Shown in pieces: positions 37,785 to 45,032 of a stretch of DNA of 64,000 bases. The notes under the pieces were generated by a model that saw only the letters and a list, made by a program, of their open reading frames with translations, was not told the DNA's origin and ran no database searches. Both the position numbers and the translations under genes were made by a program. Each line of letters begins with the position of its first letter. The stretch's first letter is position 1. This DNA comes from Pseudomonas citrullilanati (lineage in GTDB: Bacteria; Pseudomonadota; Gammaproteobacteria; Pseudomonadales; Pseudomonadaceae), in the NCBI RefSeq assembly GCF_030580855.1, contig NZ_JAUQOP010000018.1:36147-100146 (forward strand), in the 5' to 3' direction.

Positions 37785-38423
37785 ATGCACAAAGAACCCC
37801 GTAAGGTCCGTGAGTTTCGCCGCCGTGAGCAGGAAATTCTCGACACCGCGCTCAAGTTGTTCCTCGACCAGGGTGAAGACAGCGTCACCGTCGAGATGAT
37901 TGCGGATGCCGTGGGTATCGGCAAAGGCACGATCTATAAACATTTCAAATCCAAGGCGGAGATCTACCTGCGCCTGATGCTCGACTACGAGCGTGATTTG
38001 AACGAGCTGCTGCATTCGGCCGACGTCGACAAGGACAAGGAGGCGCTGTCCCGGGCCTACTTCGAGTTCCGCATGCGCGACCCGCAGCGCTATCGCCTGT
38101 TCGATCGCCTGGAAGAAAAGGTGGTCAAGGGCAACCAGGTGCCGGAGATGGTCGAGGAACTGCACAAGATCCGCGCCTCGAACTTCGAACGCCTGACGCT
38201 GCTGATCAAGGGCCGGATCACCGAAGGCAAGCTCGAAGACGTGCCGCCGTATTTCCACTACTGCGCGGCCTGGGCGCTGGTGCACGGCGCGGTGGCGCTG
38301 TATCACTCGCCGTTCTGGAGCAATGTGCTGGAAGACCAGGAAGGCTTCTTCCAGTTCCTGATGGACATCGGCGTGCGCATGGGCAACAAGCGCAAGCGCG
38401 ATACGGACGTGCCGAACAACTGA
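37785..38423 (+). CDS. TetR family transcriptional regulator, 212 aa
   Basis: N-terminal helix-turn-helix with VTVEMIADAVGIGKGTIYKHFKSKAEIY (residues about 33-60), then an all-helical ligand domain. It matches the conserved Pseudomonas TetR protein encoded after tatD/rgsA (PA2957 in my recollection). The ligand and targets are unknown to me. Upstream 240 bases hold rgsA and no other supported gene; a 10-bp dyad (38440-38465) lies just after its stop. Confidence 0.9.
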   Translation: MHKEPRKVREFRRREQEILDTALKLFLDQGEDSVTVEMIADAVGIGKGTIYKHFKSKAEIYLRLMLDYERDLNELLHSADVDKDKEALSRAYFEFRMRDPQRYRLFDRLEEKVVKGNQVPEMVEELHKIRASNFERLTLLIKGRITEGKLEDVPPYFHYCAAWALVHGAVALYHSPFWSNVLEDQEGFFQFLMDIGVRMGNKRKRDTDVPNN

Positions 38424-38439
38424 CATTCAGCTGCCTGAT

Positions 38440-38465
38440 TGCGCCATGTCCGCTTACATGGCGCA
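38440..38465. terminator. Perfect 10-bp hairpin after the TetR gene
   Basis: TGCGCCATGT, a 6-base loop (CCGCTT) and ACATGGCGCA, beginning 17 bases after the TetR stop. There is no T tract, so it is either a weak terminator or an mRNA 3'-stabilising stem. Confidence 0.5.
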
Positions 38466-38501
38466 TTGCCCCAGGAATATACTCAGGCATGGGTCTTGCG
38501 C

Positions 38502-38525
38502 AAACTTGATTTCTAGGTCAAGTTT
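38502..38525. promoter_or_regulatory. Operator-like dyad upstream of moaA
   Basis: AAACTTGA (38502-38509), 8 bases, TCAAGTTT (38518-38525): perfect 8-bp arms, centred about 46 bases before the moaA-like ATG. A TATACT box lies just upstream (38479-38484), so the dyad would fall downstream of the promoter. It is not an Anr/FNR box because the spacing is 2 bases too long. Confidence 0.45.
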
Positions 38526-38559
38526 TAGCAGCCCGATTATCCTTCCGCCGGAGTGATCC

Positions 38560-39528
38560 ATGATCGTTGACCGTCAAGGCAGGCGTTTCCGCAATTTGCG
38601 GATCAGCCTGACTTCAGCCTGCAATTACGCCTGTACCTACTGCGTGCCTGACGGCAAGCGGCTGGTGGCTGCGCAGGATGAGCTGTCGGCCGACGCGATG
38701 GCGCGGGGCGTGGCCTACCTGATCGAGGCCGCCGGTATCGAGCGGTTGCGCATCACTGGCGGCGAGCCGTTGGTCAGCCCCAAGCTCGAACGATTCATGG
38801 CGGCAGTGGGGCAGATGGGCCTGGAAGACATCAGTCTGACCACCAACGGCCAATTGCTGGCCAAGAAGCTGCCGTTGCTGGTGGACGCCGGGATCCGTCG
38901 CATCAACGTCTCCCTCGACACCCTGGATCCTTCGGCGTTTCGCAGCATCGCCCGGGGGGGCGACCTGGCGACCGTGCTCGATGGCATGGGGCAGGCCCGG
39001 GCCGCCGGGATGAAGATCAAGGTCAACATGGTGCCGCTGCGCGGGCAGAACCTGGACCAGGTGATGCCGCTGCTCGACTACTGCCTGGCGCGTGGCTATG
39101 AACTGCGGTTCATCGAGCTGATGCGCATGGGGCACCTGGCCAGCGACTCGAATGCATTCCTGCAACAGTTCGTCAGCCTCCAGCAGTTGTTGAGCCTGAT
39201 CGGCGACCAATACGAATACCTGCAAGCCGACGCGCCGGTGGACGCCACGGCGGTACGCTACGAAATCCCTGGGGTGGGGTATTTCGGCGTGATTGCCAAC
39301 GAAAGCGTGCCGTTTTGCCGTACCTGCTCGCGGCTGCGGTTGTCTTCCACGGGTTGGCTGCACGGTTGCCTGTCGTCGAGTAACCGTCACTTCGTCGGCG
39401 ACCTCCTGGACAAGCCCCGCCACCAGGCCTTGCCGGCGCTCCAGCGCTTGCTGGTCAAGGCCTTGGGGGACAAGCAGGACGTGGCGTTCTCCGGCGGCGC
39501 GACCATCATGAAAATCATTGGCGGCTGA
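38560..39528 (+). CDS. moaA: MoaA-like radical SAM GTP 3',8-cyclase, 322 aa
   Basis: Radical SAM enzyme of molybdenum cofactor synthesis. The SAM [4Fe-4S] motif is CNYACTYC (residues 21-28), the glycine-rich ITGGEPL follows (near 66), and the second cluster is CRTCSRLRLSSTGWLHGCL (near 253). The C-terminus ends in Gly-Gly, the double-glycine tail that MoaA needs for catalysis. No moaB, C, D or E gene is adjacent, so this is an orphan copy. The Tat-exported Moco enzyme at 15.7 kb is a possible client only in the general sense. Confidence 0.88.
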   Translation: MIVDRQGRRFRNLRISLTSACNYACTYCVPDGKRLVAAQDELSADAMARGVAYLIEAAGIERLRITGGEPLVSPKLERFMAAVGQMGLEDISLTTNGQLLAKKLPLLVDAGIRRINVSLDTLDPSAFRSIARGGDLATVLDGMGQARAAGMKIKVNMVPLRGQNLDQVMPLLDYCLARGYELRFIELMRMGHLASDSNAFLQQFVSLQQLLSLIGDQYEYLQADAPVDATAVRYEIPGVGYFGVIANESVPFCRTCSRLRLSSTGWLHGCLSSSNRHFVGDLLDKPRHQALPALQRLLVKALGDKQDVAFSGGATIMKIIGG

Positions 39529-39538
39529 CCGGTTTTTC

Positions 39539-39665
39539 GTGGCGAGGGGATTTATCCCCGCTGGGTTGCGCAGCAACCCCAAGAACAATCGCCTCGGAGC
39601 GTCAGGTCGGATATTCCTATCCTTTGGGGCGCTACGCACCCAGCGGGGATAAATCCCCTCGCCAC
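39539..39665. repeat. 127-bp element with 31-32-bp terminal inverted repeats
   Basis: The left arm 39539-39570 (starting GTGGCGAGGGGATTTATC) and right arm 39635-39665 are complementary over 31 bases with a single-base indel; the core adds weaker pairing (CCCCAAG against CTTTGGGG). It is a non-coding palindromic repeat unlike the REP family in this window. Similar GTGGCGAGGGG ends occur at 1406-1437, so it is a dispersed element. Confidence 0.88.
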
Positions 39666-39758
39666 AGGAATAACGAAGCGTCCCCTCTTCGAGCTGGCGC
39701 AAAAGCTGCATCCCACGACCATTCGCCGGTTTTCCGACACCGGTTCTTGGAGGGTAGG

Positions 39759-40364
39759 ATGCGTAGCCTGGTTTTGCTGCTGGCCGTTTTGGCGCTTGGC
39801 GGTTGCATGAATGTCAGCGACATGGGGGAGGGCGTTCGTTATCACATGAGCGATGCCGGCCTGCTGGACCACAGTGACAGTCGCCGGGTGAACAACCTGC
39901 GCATCCAGCCGGATTCGTTCATTTTCATCGCCCAGGGCGCCTTCGCCCCGCCAGGCGGCGCCTATCCGCGGCCCAACGTGGTGGCCGAGGAAGCTTTCAA
40001 CGGCTTCATCGAATACTTCCCCATGGTCCGTCGCGCCCGCGCCCCCGAAGGCCTCGACCAGGCCATGGGCGAAGCCCGTGCGGCCGGCGCCCATTACCTG
40101 CTGTACACCCGTTTCGCCAAGGCGGATAACCGCATCGGCAACAGCGACGAATGGGCAGATGAGGAAGCGGTGGATCGCCTGGGTGTCGACACCAGCGTCA
40201 TCCAGATCATGTTGATCGAGACCAGCACCCAGTATTTGATCGATACTGCACGCATCAAGAGTCGTGGCGGTTTACTGACGTTCCACGACGAACAACCCCA
40301 AGACCTCATCGCCGCGCCATTGCGTGAATATGCCCGCAGCCTGCTGGGGATGAGCGACGAGTAA
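39759..40364 (+). CDS. DUF4823 family lipoprotein, 201 aa
   Basis: Signal peptide MRSLVLLLAVLALGGC with lipobox LGGC (Cys16), so an outer- or inner-membrane lipoprotein. The body matches DUF4823: SFIFIAQGAFAPPGGAYPRPNVVAEEAFNGFIEYFP and AGAHYLLYTRFAKADNR. Function unknown. GGAGGG 10 bases before ATG 39759 decides the start; the longer upstream frame crosses the repeat element. Fifteen bases before the DUF1285 gene, likely one transcript. Confidence 0.88.
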   Translation: MRSLVLLLAVLALGGCMNVSDMGEGVRYHMSDAGLLDHSDSRRVNNLRIQPDSFIFIAQGAFAPPGGAYPRPNVVAEEAFNGFIEYFPMVRRARAPEGLDQAMGEARAAGAHYLLYTRFAKADNRIGNSDEWADEEAVDRLGVDTSVIQIMLIETSTQYLIDTARIKSRGGLLTFHDEQPQDLIAAPLREYARSLLGMSDE

Positions 40365-40379
40365 CCATGAGGAGTCACC

Positions 40380-40940
40380 ATGAGCGGACCGCAAAAAGCC
40401 AATGACTTGCTGGGGCAGATCCCCAAGACCAAAGGCCTGCCGCCAGTCCACTTGTGGAACCCCGACTTCTGCGGCGACATCGACATGCGCATCGCCCGGG
40501 ACGGCACCTGGTACTACCTGGGCACGCCGATCGGGCGAAAGCCGATGGTCAAGCTGTTCTCCACCATCATCCGCCGCGACGGCGATGATTATTTCCTGAT
40601 CACCCCTGTGGAAAAAGTCGGTATCAAGGTCGACGACGCGCCGTTCGTGGCCGTGACCCTGGAGGTCAAAGGGCAGGGGGAGGGCCAGGTGTTGCGCTTT
40701 ACCACGAATGTCGACGAGATCACCGAGGCTGGCGCCGAGCATCCGCTGCGGGTGGTGATCGATCCTCGGACGGAGGAGCCGGCGCCCTACGTGCATGTGC
40801 GCAGCAATCTCGAAGCGTTGATCCATCGCAATGTGTTCTACCAACTGGTGGAGCTGGCGGTCAGCCGCGAGATCGACGGGCAGCGATGGCTGGGCGTGTG
40901 GAGCGGCGGGATATTCTTCCCGATAGGTCTGGAACCCTGA
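40380..40940 (+). CDS. DUF1285 family protein, 186 aa
   Basis: Cytoplasmic protein of the DUF1285 family: PVHLWNPDFCGDIDMRIARDGTWYYLGTPIGRKPMVKLFSTIIRRDGDDYFLITPVEKVGI spans residues 21-82, and the C-terminus ends RWLGVWSGGIFFPIG. No function is established to my knowledge. AGGAG lies just before the ATG. It follows the DUF4823 lipoprotein and is ended by a REP pair. Confidence 0.9.
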   Translation: MSGPQKANDLLGQIPKTKGLPPVHLWNPDFCGDIDMRIARDGTWYYLGTPIGRKPMVKLFSTIIRRDGDDYFLITPVEKVGIKVDDAPFVAVTLEVKGQGEGQVLRFTTNVDEITEAGAEHPLRVVIDPRTEEPAPYVHVRSNLEALIHRNVFYQLVELAVSREIDGQRWLGVWSGGIFFPIGLEP

Positions 40941-40945
40941 TTCCC

Positions 40946-41033
40946 CTGTGAGAGCGGGCTTGCTCGCGAAGGCGCCAGTACATCCAATATTTTCAGCTGA
41001 CCCACCGCTTCGCGAGCAAGCCCGCTCCCACAG
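40946..41033. repeat. REP pair (BIME)
   Basis: TGTGAGAGCGGGCTTGCTCGCGAAGGC and an inverted CTTCGCGAGCAAGCCCGCTCCCACAG, after the DUF1285 stop. It marks the left border of the sugar region. Confidence 0.9.
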
Positions 41034-41055
41034 ATGAGATGCCGTAAAATTCAAA

Positions 41056-41079
41056 TTGACACCCAATCATATGATGATT
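41056..41079 (+). promoter_or_regulatory. gntR promoter -35 with probable GntR operator
   Basis: TTGACA (41056-41061) followed by the inverted repeat AATCAT-ATG-ATGATT (41065-41079), which falls where the spacer and -10 would be; a repressor bound here would block RNA polymerase. The core ATCATATGAT recurs as ATCATACGAT at 43833-43842 before araF, pointing to the GntR protein as a shared regulator. Confidence 0.6.
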
Positions 41080-41117
41080 AGCGTGAGCCACCTATAAGAG
41101 TGGCCAGCGGGGTGTTC

Positions 41118-41864
41118 ATGTCCAGCAGTTTTCACGCGTCGACCGTCGATTGGCTGGGCGGCTGGATCGCCGCCGGCCAGGTCAAGCCCGGGCAGACCAT
41201 CAAGGTCGAGGCGGACTTGGGCGAGCAGTTGGGCGTCAGCCGCACGGTGATTCGCGAGGCGATCAAGACCCTGGTCGCCAAGGGCATGCTGGAAGTCGGG
41301 CCGAAGGTCGGTACCCGGGTGTTGCCGGTGCGGCGCTGGAACCTGTTCGATCCCCAGGTGGTTGGCTGGTTGTCACGCAGCGGCTTGCCGGAAAACTTCG
41401 TCGATGACTTGCTCGACTTGCGCCGTACCATCGAGCCGATGGCGGTGCGCTGGGCCTGTGAGCGGGCCACGGGTGATCAGGTGCAGGCGATTCGCCTGGC
41501 CTACCACGCCCTGGAACGGGCGGTGGACAGCGGCGCCGATTACAACCGCGCCGACCAGTTTTTCCACGAATGCATCCTCGCCGCCAGCCATAATCAGTTC
41601 ATCGAACAGATGGTCCCGGCCCTCGGGGCGCTGCTGGCGGTGTCGTTCGAGGTGTCGGCGGCCGACCCGGATGAACTGCGACGCACCTTGCCCATCCACA
41701 AGGACATCGCCGACGCCATCGCCGCCCGTGACGCGGCGCGGGGCGTCTGGGCCTGCATGACCCTGATCGATAATGCCGACCTGGCCATCAAGCGTTTCTA
41801 CCCCACCGTCATGGCCGGTCGCACGGAGACCGCCGGACCCATCGGGAACAGGAGATTTCAATGA
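41118..41864 (+). CDS. GntR/FadR-subfamily regulator of sugar genes (DgoR-like), 248 aa
   Basis: Winged-helix domain at residues about 10-75 (VEADLGEQLGVSRTVIREAIKTLVAKGMLEV) and an FCD ligand domain after it with conserved LLDLRRTIEPMAVRWA and HECILAASHN metal/ligand positions. DgoR of E. coli, a D-galactonate-responsive repressor, has this architecture. I chose ATG 41118; GTG 41100 is possible. It overlaps the lactonase by 4 bases, so the two are co-transcribed and probably self-regulated through the dyad at 41065-41079. Confidence 0.85.
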   Translation: MSSSFHASTVDWLGGWIAAGQVKPGQTIKVEADLGEQLGVSRTVIREAIKTLVAKGMLEVGPKVGTRVLPVRRWNLFDPQVVGWLSRSGLPENFVDDLLDLRRTIEPMAVRWACERATGDQVQAIRLAYHALERAVDSGADYNRADQFFHECILAASHNQFIEQMVPALGALLAVSFEVSAADPDELRRTLPIHKDIADAIAARDAARGVWACMTLIDNADLAIKRFYPTVMAGRTETAGPIGNRRFQ

Positions 41865-42736
41865 AGTGGAAGGCCGTGACAGAACACCGTGCGCAATTGG
41901 GCGAAGGGCCGTTCTGGGATGAACCGACCCAGGCCCTGTACTGGGTCGACATCGCCGGCAAGCAGGCGCTGCGGCTGATCGGCGCCAATGTGCAGATCTG
42001 GCAGATGCCCGAGCATGTCTCGGCATTCATCCCGACCCAGGGGGGCGACGCGCTGGTGACCCTGAGCAGCGGTGTCTATCGGCTCGACCTGGATTCGCCG
42101 GGCCTCGAACCGCGCCTCACGCTGCTGTGCATGGCCGATCCCCAGCCGGGCAATCGGCCCAACGAGGCGAGGTGCGATGCCCAAGGCCAGCTCTGGCTTG
42201 GCACCATGCAGAACAACATCGGCGAGGCGGGTGAGGACTTGCCGATCGAACGGCGTTCCGGCGGTTTGTTTCGCGTCGGCGGCGATGGCCGGGTCATGCC
42301 GTTGTTGCGTGGGCTGGGCATTCCCAACACGCTGCTCTGGAGCCCCGACGGCACCACGGTGTATTTCGGCGAGAGCCTCAATGGCACGCTTTATCGGCAC
42401 TTTATCTACCCTGAAGGTCACCTGGCGCCGGCCGAGGTCTGGTTCGGCCCTCATCCGCGCGGCGGGCCCGATGGCTCGGCGATGGATGCCCGCGGCTATA
42501 TCTGGAACGCCCGCTGGGACGGCAGTTGCCTGCTGCGGCTGACGCCGGACGGCCAGGTCGATCGGGTGGTCGAGTTACCCGTCAGCCGCCCGACCAGTTG
42601 CGTGTTCGGCGGCGAAGACCTCAAGACGCTGTACATCACCAGCGCGGCGAGCCCGTTGGGCCATCCACTGGACGGCGCGGTGCTGTCGATGCGGGTCGAT
42701 GTGCCGGGCGTGGCGTGTACGCGGTTTGCTGGATAA
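41861..42736 (+). CDS. SMP-30/gluconolactonase family sugar lactonase, 291 aa
   Basis: Six-bladed beta-propeller lactonase: LGEGPFWDEPTQALYWVDI (residues 10-28, metal Glu), RPNEARCDAQGQLWLGTM (near 98), and DGSAMDARGYIWNARWDGSCLLRLTPDG (near 205). In an oxidative galactose or arabinose route it opens the aldonolactone made by the SDR dehydrogenase at 42971. Substrate is inferred from the dgo genes in the same region. Translationally coupled to gntR by an ATGA overlap. Confidence 0.87.
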   Translation: MKWKAVTEHRAQLGEGPFWDEPTQALYWVDIAGKQALRLIGANVQIWQMPEHVSAFIPTQGGDALVTLSSGVYRLDLDSPGLEPRLTLLCMADPQPGNRPNEARCDAQGQLWLGTMQNNIGEAGEDLPIERRSGGLFRVGGDGRVMPLLRGLGIPNTLLWSPDGTTVYFGESLNGTLYRHFIYPEGHLAPAEVWFGPHPRGGPDGSAMDARGYIWNARWDGSCLLRLTPDGQVDRVVELPVSRPTSCVFGGEDLKTLYITSAASPLGHPLDGAVLSMRVDVPGVACTRFAG

Positions 42737-42796
42737 ATCCCAAAATATGGGATGTAAATATATATATTGAGATTGTTGGGTGGCCGGGTTTATAGT
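42737..42796 (+). promoter_or_regulatory. Promoter with IclR-type operator, copy 1 (SDR)
   Basis: Operator ATCCCA-AAATA-TGGGAT (42737-42753), then TTGAGA (42767-42772), an 18-base spacer and TATAGT (42791-42796). The operator core, the 22-base distance from operator centre to -35, both hexamers and the spacer length are the same at 50231-50289 before dgoK. A regulator bound just upstream of -35 is a layout compatible with IclR-type control. Confidence 0.78.
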
Positions 42797-42846
42797 CGGT
42801 TCCATCAGCAAGACGCACTCACTAAAAAAACAAGACAGGTGACGTG

Positions 42847-42978
42847 ATGCAACGATCTTCCCCCGTACGCCTCGCTGGCGTACGCGACACAGTGGTTCTC
42901 CAGGCGCCTTTGGACCGGTCATCCGTGGATGCCCGGTTTTCGCCATGCCTGCATACCGGAGACCTGGCCCATGGCTGA
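42847..42978 (+). CDS. Short leader ORF before the SDR gene, 43 aa
   Basis: A 43-codon frame with ATG 42847 and a good Shine-Dalgarno sequence (AGGTGA, 42837-42842). It overlaps the SDR start codon by 8 bases and is in a different frame. The leader, ribosome binding site and ATGCA start closely match those of dgoK at 50319-50330, but the encoded peptide (MQRSSPVRLAGVRDTVVLQA...) is not related to DgoK. It could couple translation to the SDR gene, encode a small peptide, or be a remnant left by promoter duplication. No homologue recognised. Confidence 0.4.
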   Translation: MQRSSPVRLAGVRDTVVLQAPLDRSSVDARFSPCLHTGDLAHG

Positions 42979-43789
42979 TGCGCTTCGCCTGCCACCCGTG
43001 CCGGAGCCGCCCCAGGGCGAGCGCCTCAAGGGCAAGGTCGTGCTGTTGACCGGGGCCGCCCAGGGTATTGGCGAAGCGATCGTCGCCGCGTTCGCCTCGC
43101 AGCAGGCGCGCCTGGTCATCAGCGACATCCAGGCGCACAAGGTCGAACAGGTGGCCGCGCTCTGGCGCGAACGCGGGGCGGACGTCCAGGCCCTGCAGGC
43201 CGACGTATCGAACCCGCAGGACCTGGACGCCATGGCCCGCCGGGCCGTCGAGCTGCACGGGCGCATCGACGTGCTGGTCAATTGCGCCGGCGTCAACGTC
43301 TTCCGTGACCCGCTGGAAATGACCGAAGAGGATTGGCGGCGTTGCTTCGCCATCGACTTGGATGGTGCGTGGTACGGCTGCAAGGCCGTGTTGCCGCAGA
43401 TGATCGAGCAGGGCGTGGGCAGCATCATCAACATTGCCTCGACCCATTCGTCCCACATCATTCCCGGCTGTTTCCCCTACCCGGTGGCCAAGCATGGCCT
43501 GCTGGGCCTGACCCGTGCCCTGGGCATCGAATACGCACCCAAGGGCGTACGCGTGAATGCCATCGCCCCGGGGTACATCGAAACCCAACTGAACGTCGAC
43601 TACTGGAACGGCTTTGCCGATCCCCATGCCGAACGCCAGCGGGCGCTGGACCTGCACCCGCCGCGACGTATCGGGCAACCAATCGAAGTGGCCATGACGG
43701 CGGTGTTCCTGGCCAGCGATGAAGCACCTTTTATCAATGCCTCATGCATCACCATCGATGGTGGGCGTTCGGTCCTGTATCACGACTGA
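42971..43789 (+). CDS. SDR-family sugar 1-dehydrogenase (galactose/arabinose type), 272 aa
   Basis: NAD(P)-dependent short-chain dehydrogenase: TGAAQGIGEAIV (near residue 24), NCAGVNVF (near 101), and Ser-Tyr-Lys in NIASTHSSHIIPGCFPYPVAKHG (near 150-170). By context it oxidises D-galactose (or L-arabinose/D-fucose) to the lactone handled by the SMP-30 protein. I chose ATG 42971, with GGAGA 8 bases upstream; an in-frame earlier start at 42929 adds 14 residues with no SDR similarity. Controlled by the IclR-type promoter at 42737-42796. Confidence 0.83.
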   Translation: MADALRLPPVPEPPQGERLKGKVVLLTGAAQGIGEAIVAAFASQQARLVISDIQAHKVEQVAALWRERGADVQALQADVSNPQDLDAMARRAVELHGRIDVLVNCAGVNVFRDPLEMTEEDWRRCFAIDLDGAWYGCKAVLPQMIEQGVGSIINIASTHSSHIIPGCFPYPVAKHGLLGLTRALGIEYAPKGVRVNAIAPGYIETQLNVDYWNGFADPHAERQRALDLHPPRRIGQPIEVAMTAVFLASDEAPFINASCITIDGGRSVLYHD

Positions 43790-43833
43790 ACGAATCTGGA
43801 TGGCAAGGTGAAACTTCGCCTGTCATTCAATCA

Positions 43834-43846
43834 TCATACGATATGA
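43834..43846 (+). promoter_or_regulatory. Probable GntR operator upstream of araF
   Basis: TCATA-CGA-TATGA, a perfect 13-bp dyad sharing the ATCATAYGAT core with the site before gntR. A TATGCT box lies at 43858-43863, so the dyad overlaps the expected -35 of the araFGH promoter, a repressor position. Confidence 0.6.
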
Positions 43847-43962
43847 CTATTTAGGCCTATGCTGTGTAGCAACTTGCTGTAACCGCCCAGCCTGCGCTGT
43901 CACCGACGGTGGAGCAGACCCCTGGACGTTTGGCTTTCAATAAAAAAAACAAGGAGTCAACT

Positions 43963-44967
43963 ATGAATCATCGTCGTGGAATCCGTTCCCTGTGCCGCGC
44001 CGCCCTGGCGGTTACCGCGGTCAGCCTCAGCAGCAGCTTGCTGGCGGCTGATCCTGTGAAAATCGGTTTTTTGGTCAAGCAGGCCGAGGAACCCTGGTTC
44101 CAGACCGAATGGGCCTTCGCCGAGAAGGCGAGCAAGGACAAGGGCTTCGAATTGATCAAGATCGCCGTGCCTGACGGCGAGAAGACCCTCTCGGCCATCG
44201 ACAGCCTGGCGGCCAACGGTGCCCAGGGCTTCGTGATCTGCCCGCCGGACGTGTCCCTCGGCCCGGCCATCATGGCCAAGGCCAAGCTCAACGATCTCAA
44301 GGTGATTGCCGTGGACGACCGCTTCGTCGACGCCAACGGCAAGTTCATGGAGGACGTGCCGTACCTGGGCATGGCCGCGTTCGAGGTCGGCCAGAAGCAG
44401 GGCGCCGCCATGGCGGCTGAAGCCAAGAAGCGCAACTGGGATTGGAAAGACACCTACGCGGTGATCAACACCTTCAACGAACTGGACACCGGCAAGAAGC
44501 GCACCGACGGTTCGGTCGACGCCCTGAAGAAGGCCGGGATGCCGCAAGACCACATCCTGTTTTCGGCGCTCAAGACCCTCGACGTGCCCGGCAGCATGGA
44601 CTCCACCAACTCGGCGCTGGTGAAACTGCCCAGCGCTGCGAAGAACCTGATCATCGGCGGCATGAACGACAACACCGTGCTGGGCGGCGTGCGCGCCACC
44701 GAAGCGGCGGGGTTCAAGGCGGATAACGTGATCGGCATCGGCATCAACGGTACCGACGCCATCGGCGAGCTGAAAAAACCCAACAGCGGTTTCTTCGGTT
44801 CGATGCTGCCTAGCCCGCACATCGAAGGCTACAAGACCGCCGAGATGATGTACGAGTGGATCACCACTGGCAAGGAGCCGCCGAAGTACACCGCCATGGA
44901 CGAGGTGACGCTGATCACCCGCGAGAACTTCAAGCAGGAGCTGGAAAAAATCGGCCTGTGGAACTGA
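43963..44967 (+). CDS. araF: Sugar ABC transporter periplasmic binding protein (AraF-like), 334 aa
   Basis: Type I periplasmic sugar-binding protein. Signal peptide of about 28 residues ending SSSLLAAD. The mature part opens VKIGFLVKQAEEPWFQTEWAFAEKASKDKG and has AVDDRFVDANGKFMEDVPYLGMAA and NTFNELDTGKKRTDGSVDALK, hallmarks of AraF. AraF binds L-arabinose and D-galactose, which fits the dgo genes nearby. AAGGAG lies 7 bases before ATG 43963. First gene of araFGH. Confidence 0.93.
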   Translation: MNHRRGIRSLCRAALAVTAVSLSSSLLAADPVKIGFLVKQAEEPWFQTEWAFAEKASKDKGFELIKIAVPDGEKTLSAIDSLAANGAQGFVICPPDVSLGPAIMAKAKLNDLKVIAVDDRFVDANGKFMEDVPYLGMAAFEVGQKQGAAMAAEAKKRNWDWKDTYAVINTFNELDTGKKRTDGSVDALKKAGMPQDHILFSALKTLDVPGSMDSTNSALVKLPSAAKNLIIGGMNDNTVLGGVRATEAAGFKADNVIGIGINGTDAIGELKKPNSGFFGSMLPSPHIEGYKTAEMMYEWITTGKEPPKYTAMDEVTLITRENFKQELEKIGLWN

Positions 44968-45032
44968 CGGCCGGTTGATTCAAGAGTGGCCCTGGCAAAG
45001 GGCCGCTCGATCTCTGTGAGTTCGAGGTGGTT

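Noticed and set aside
38503..38524. Anr/FNR box before moaA
   Set aside because: TTGA and TCAA are 8 bases apart instead of the 6 needed for TTGAT-N4-ATCAA.
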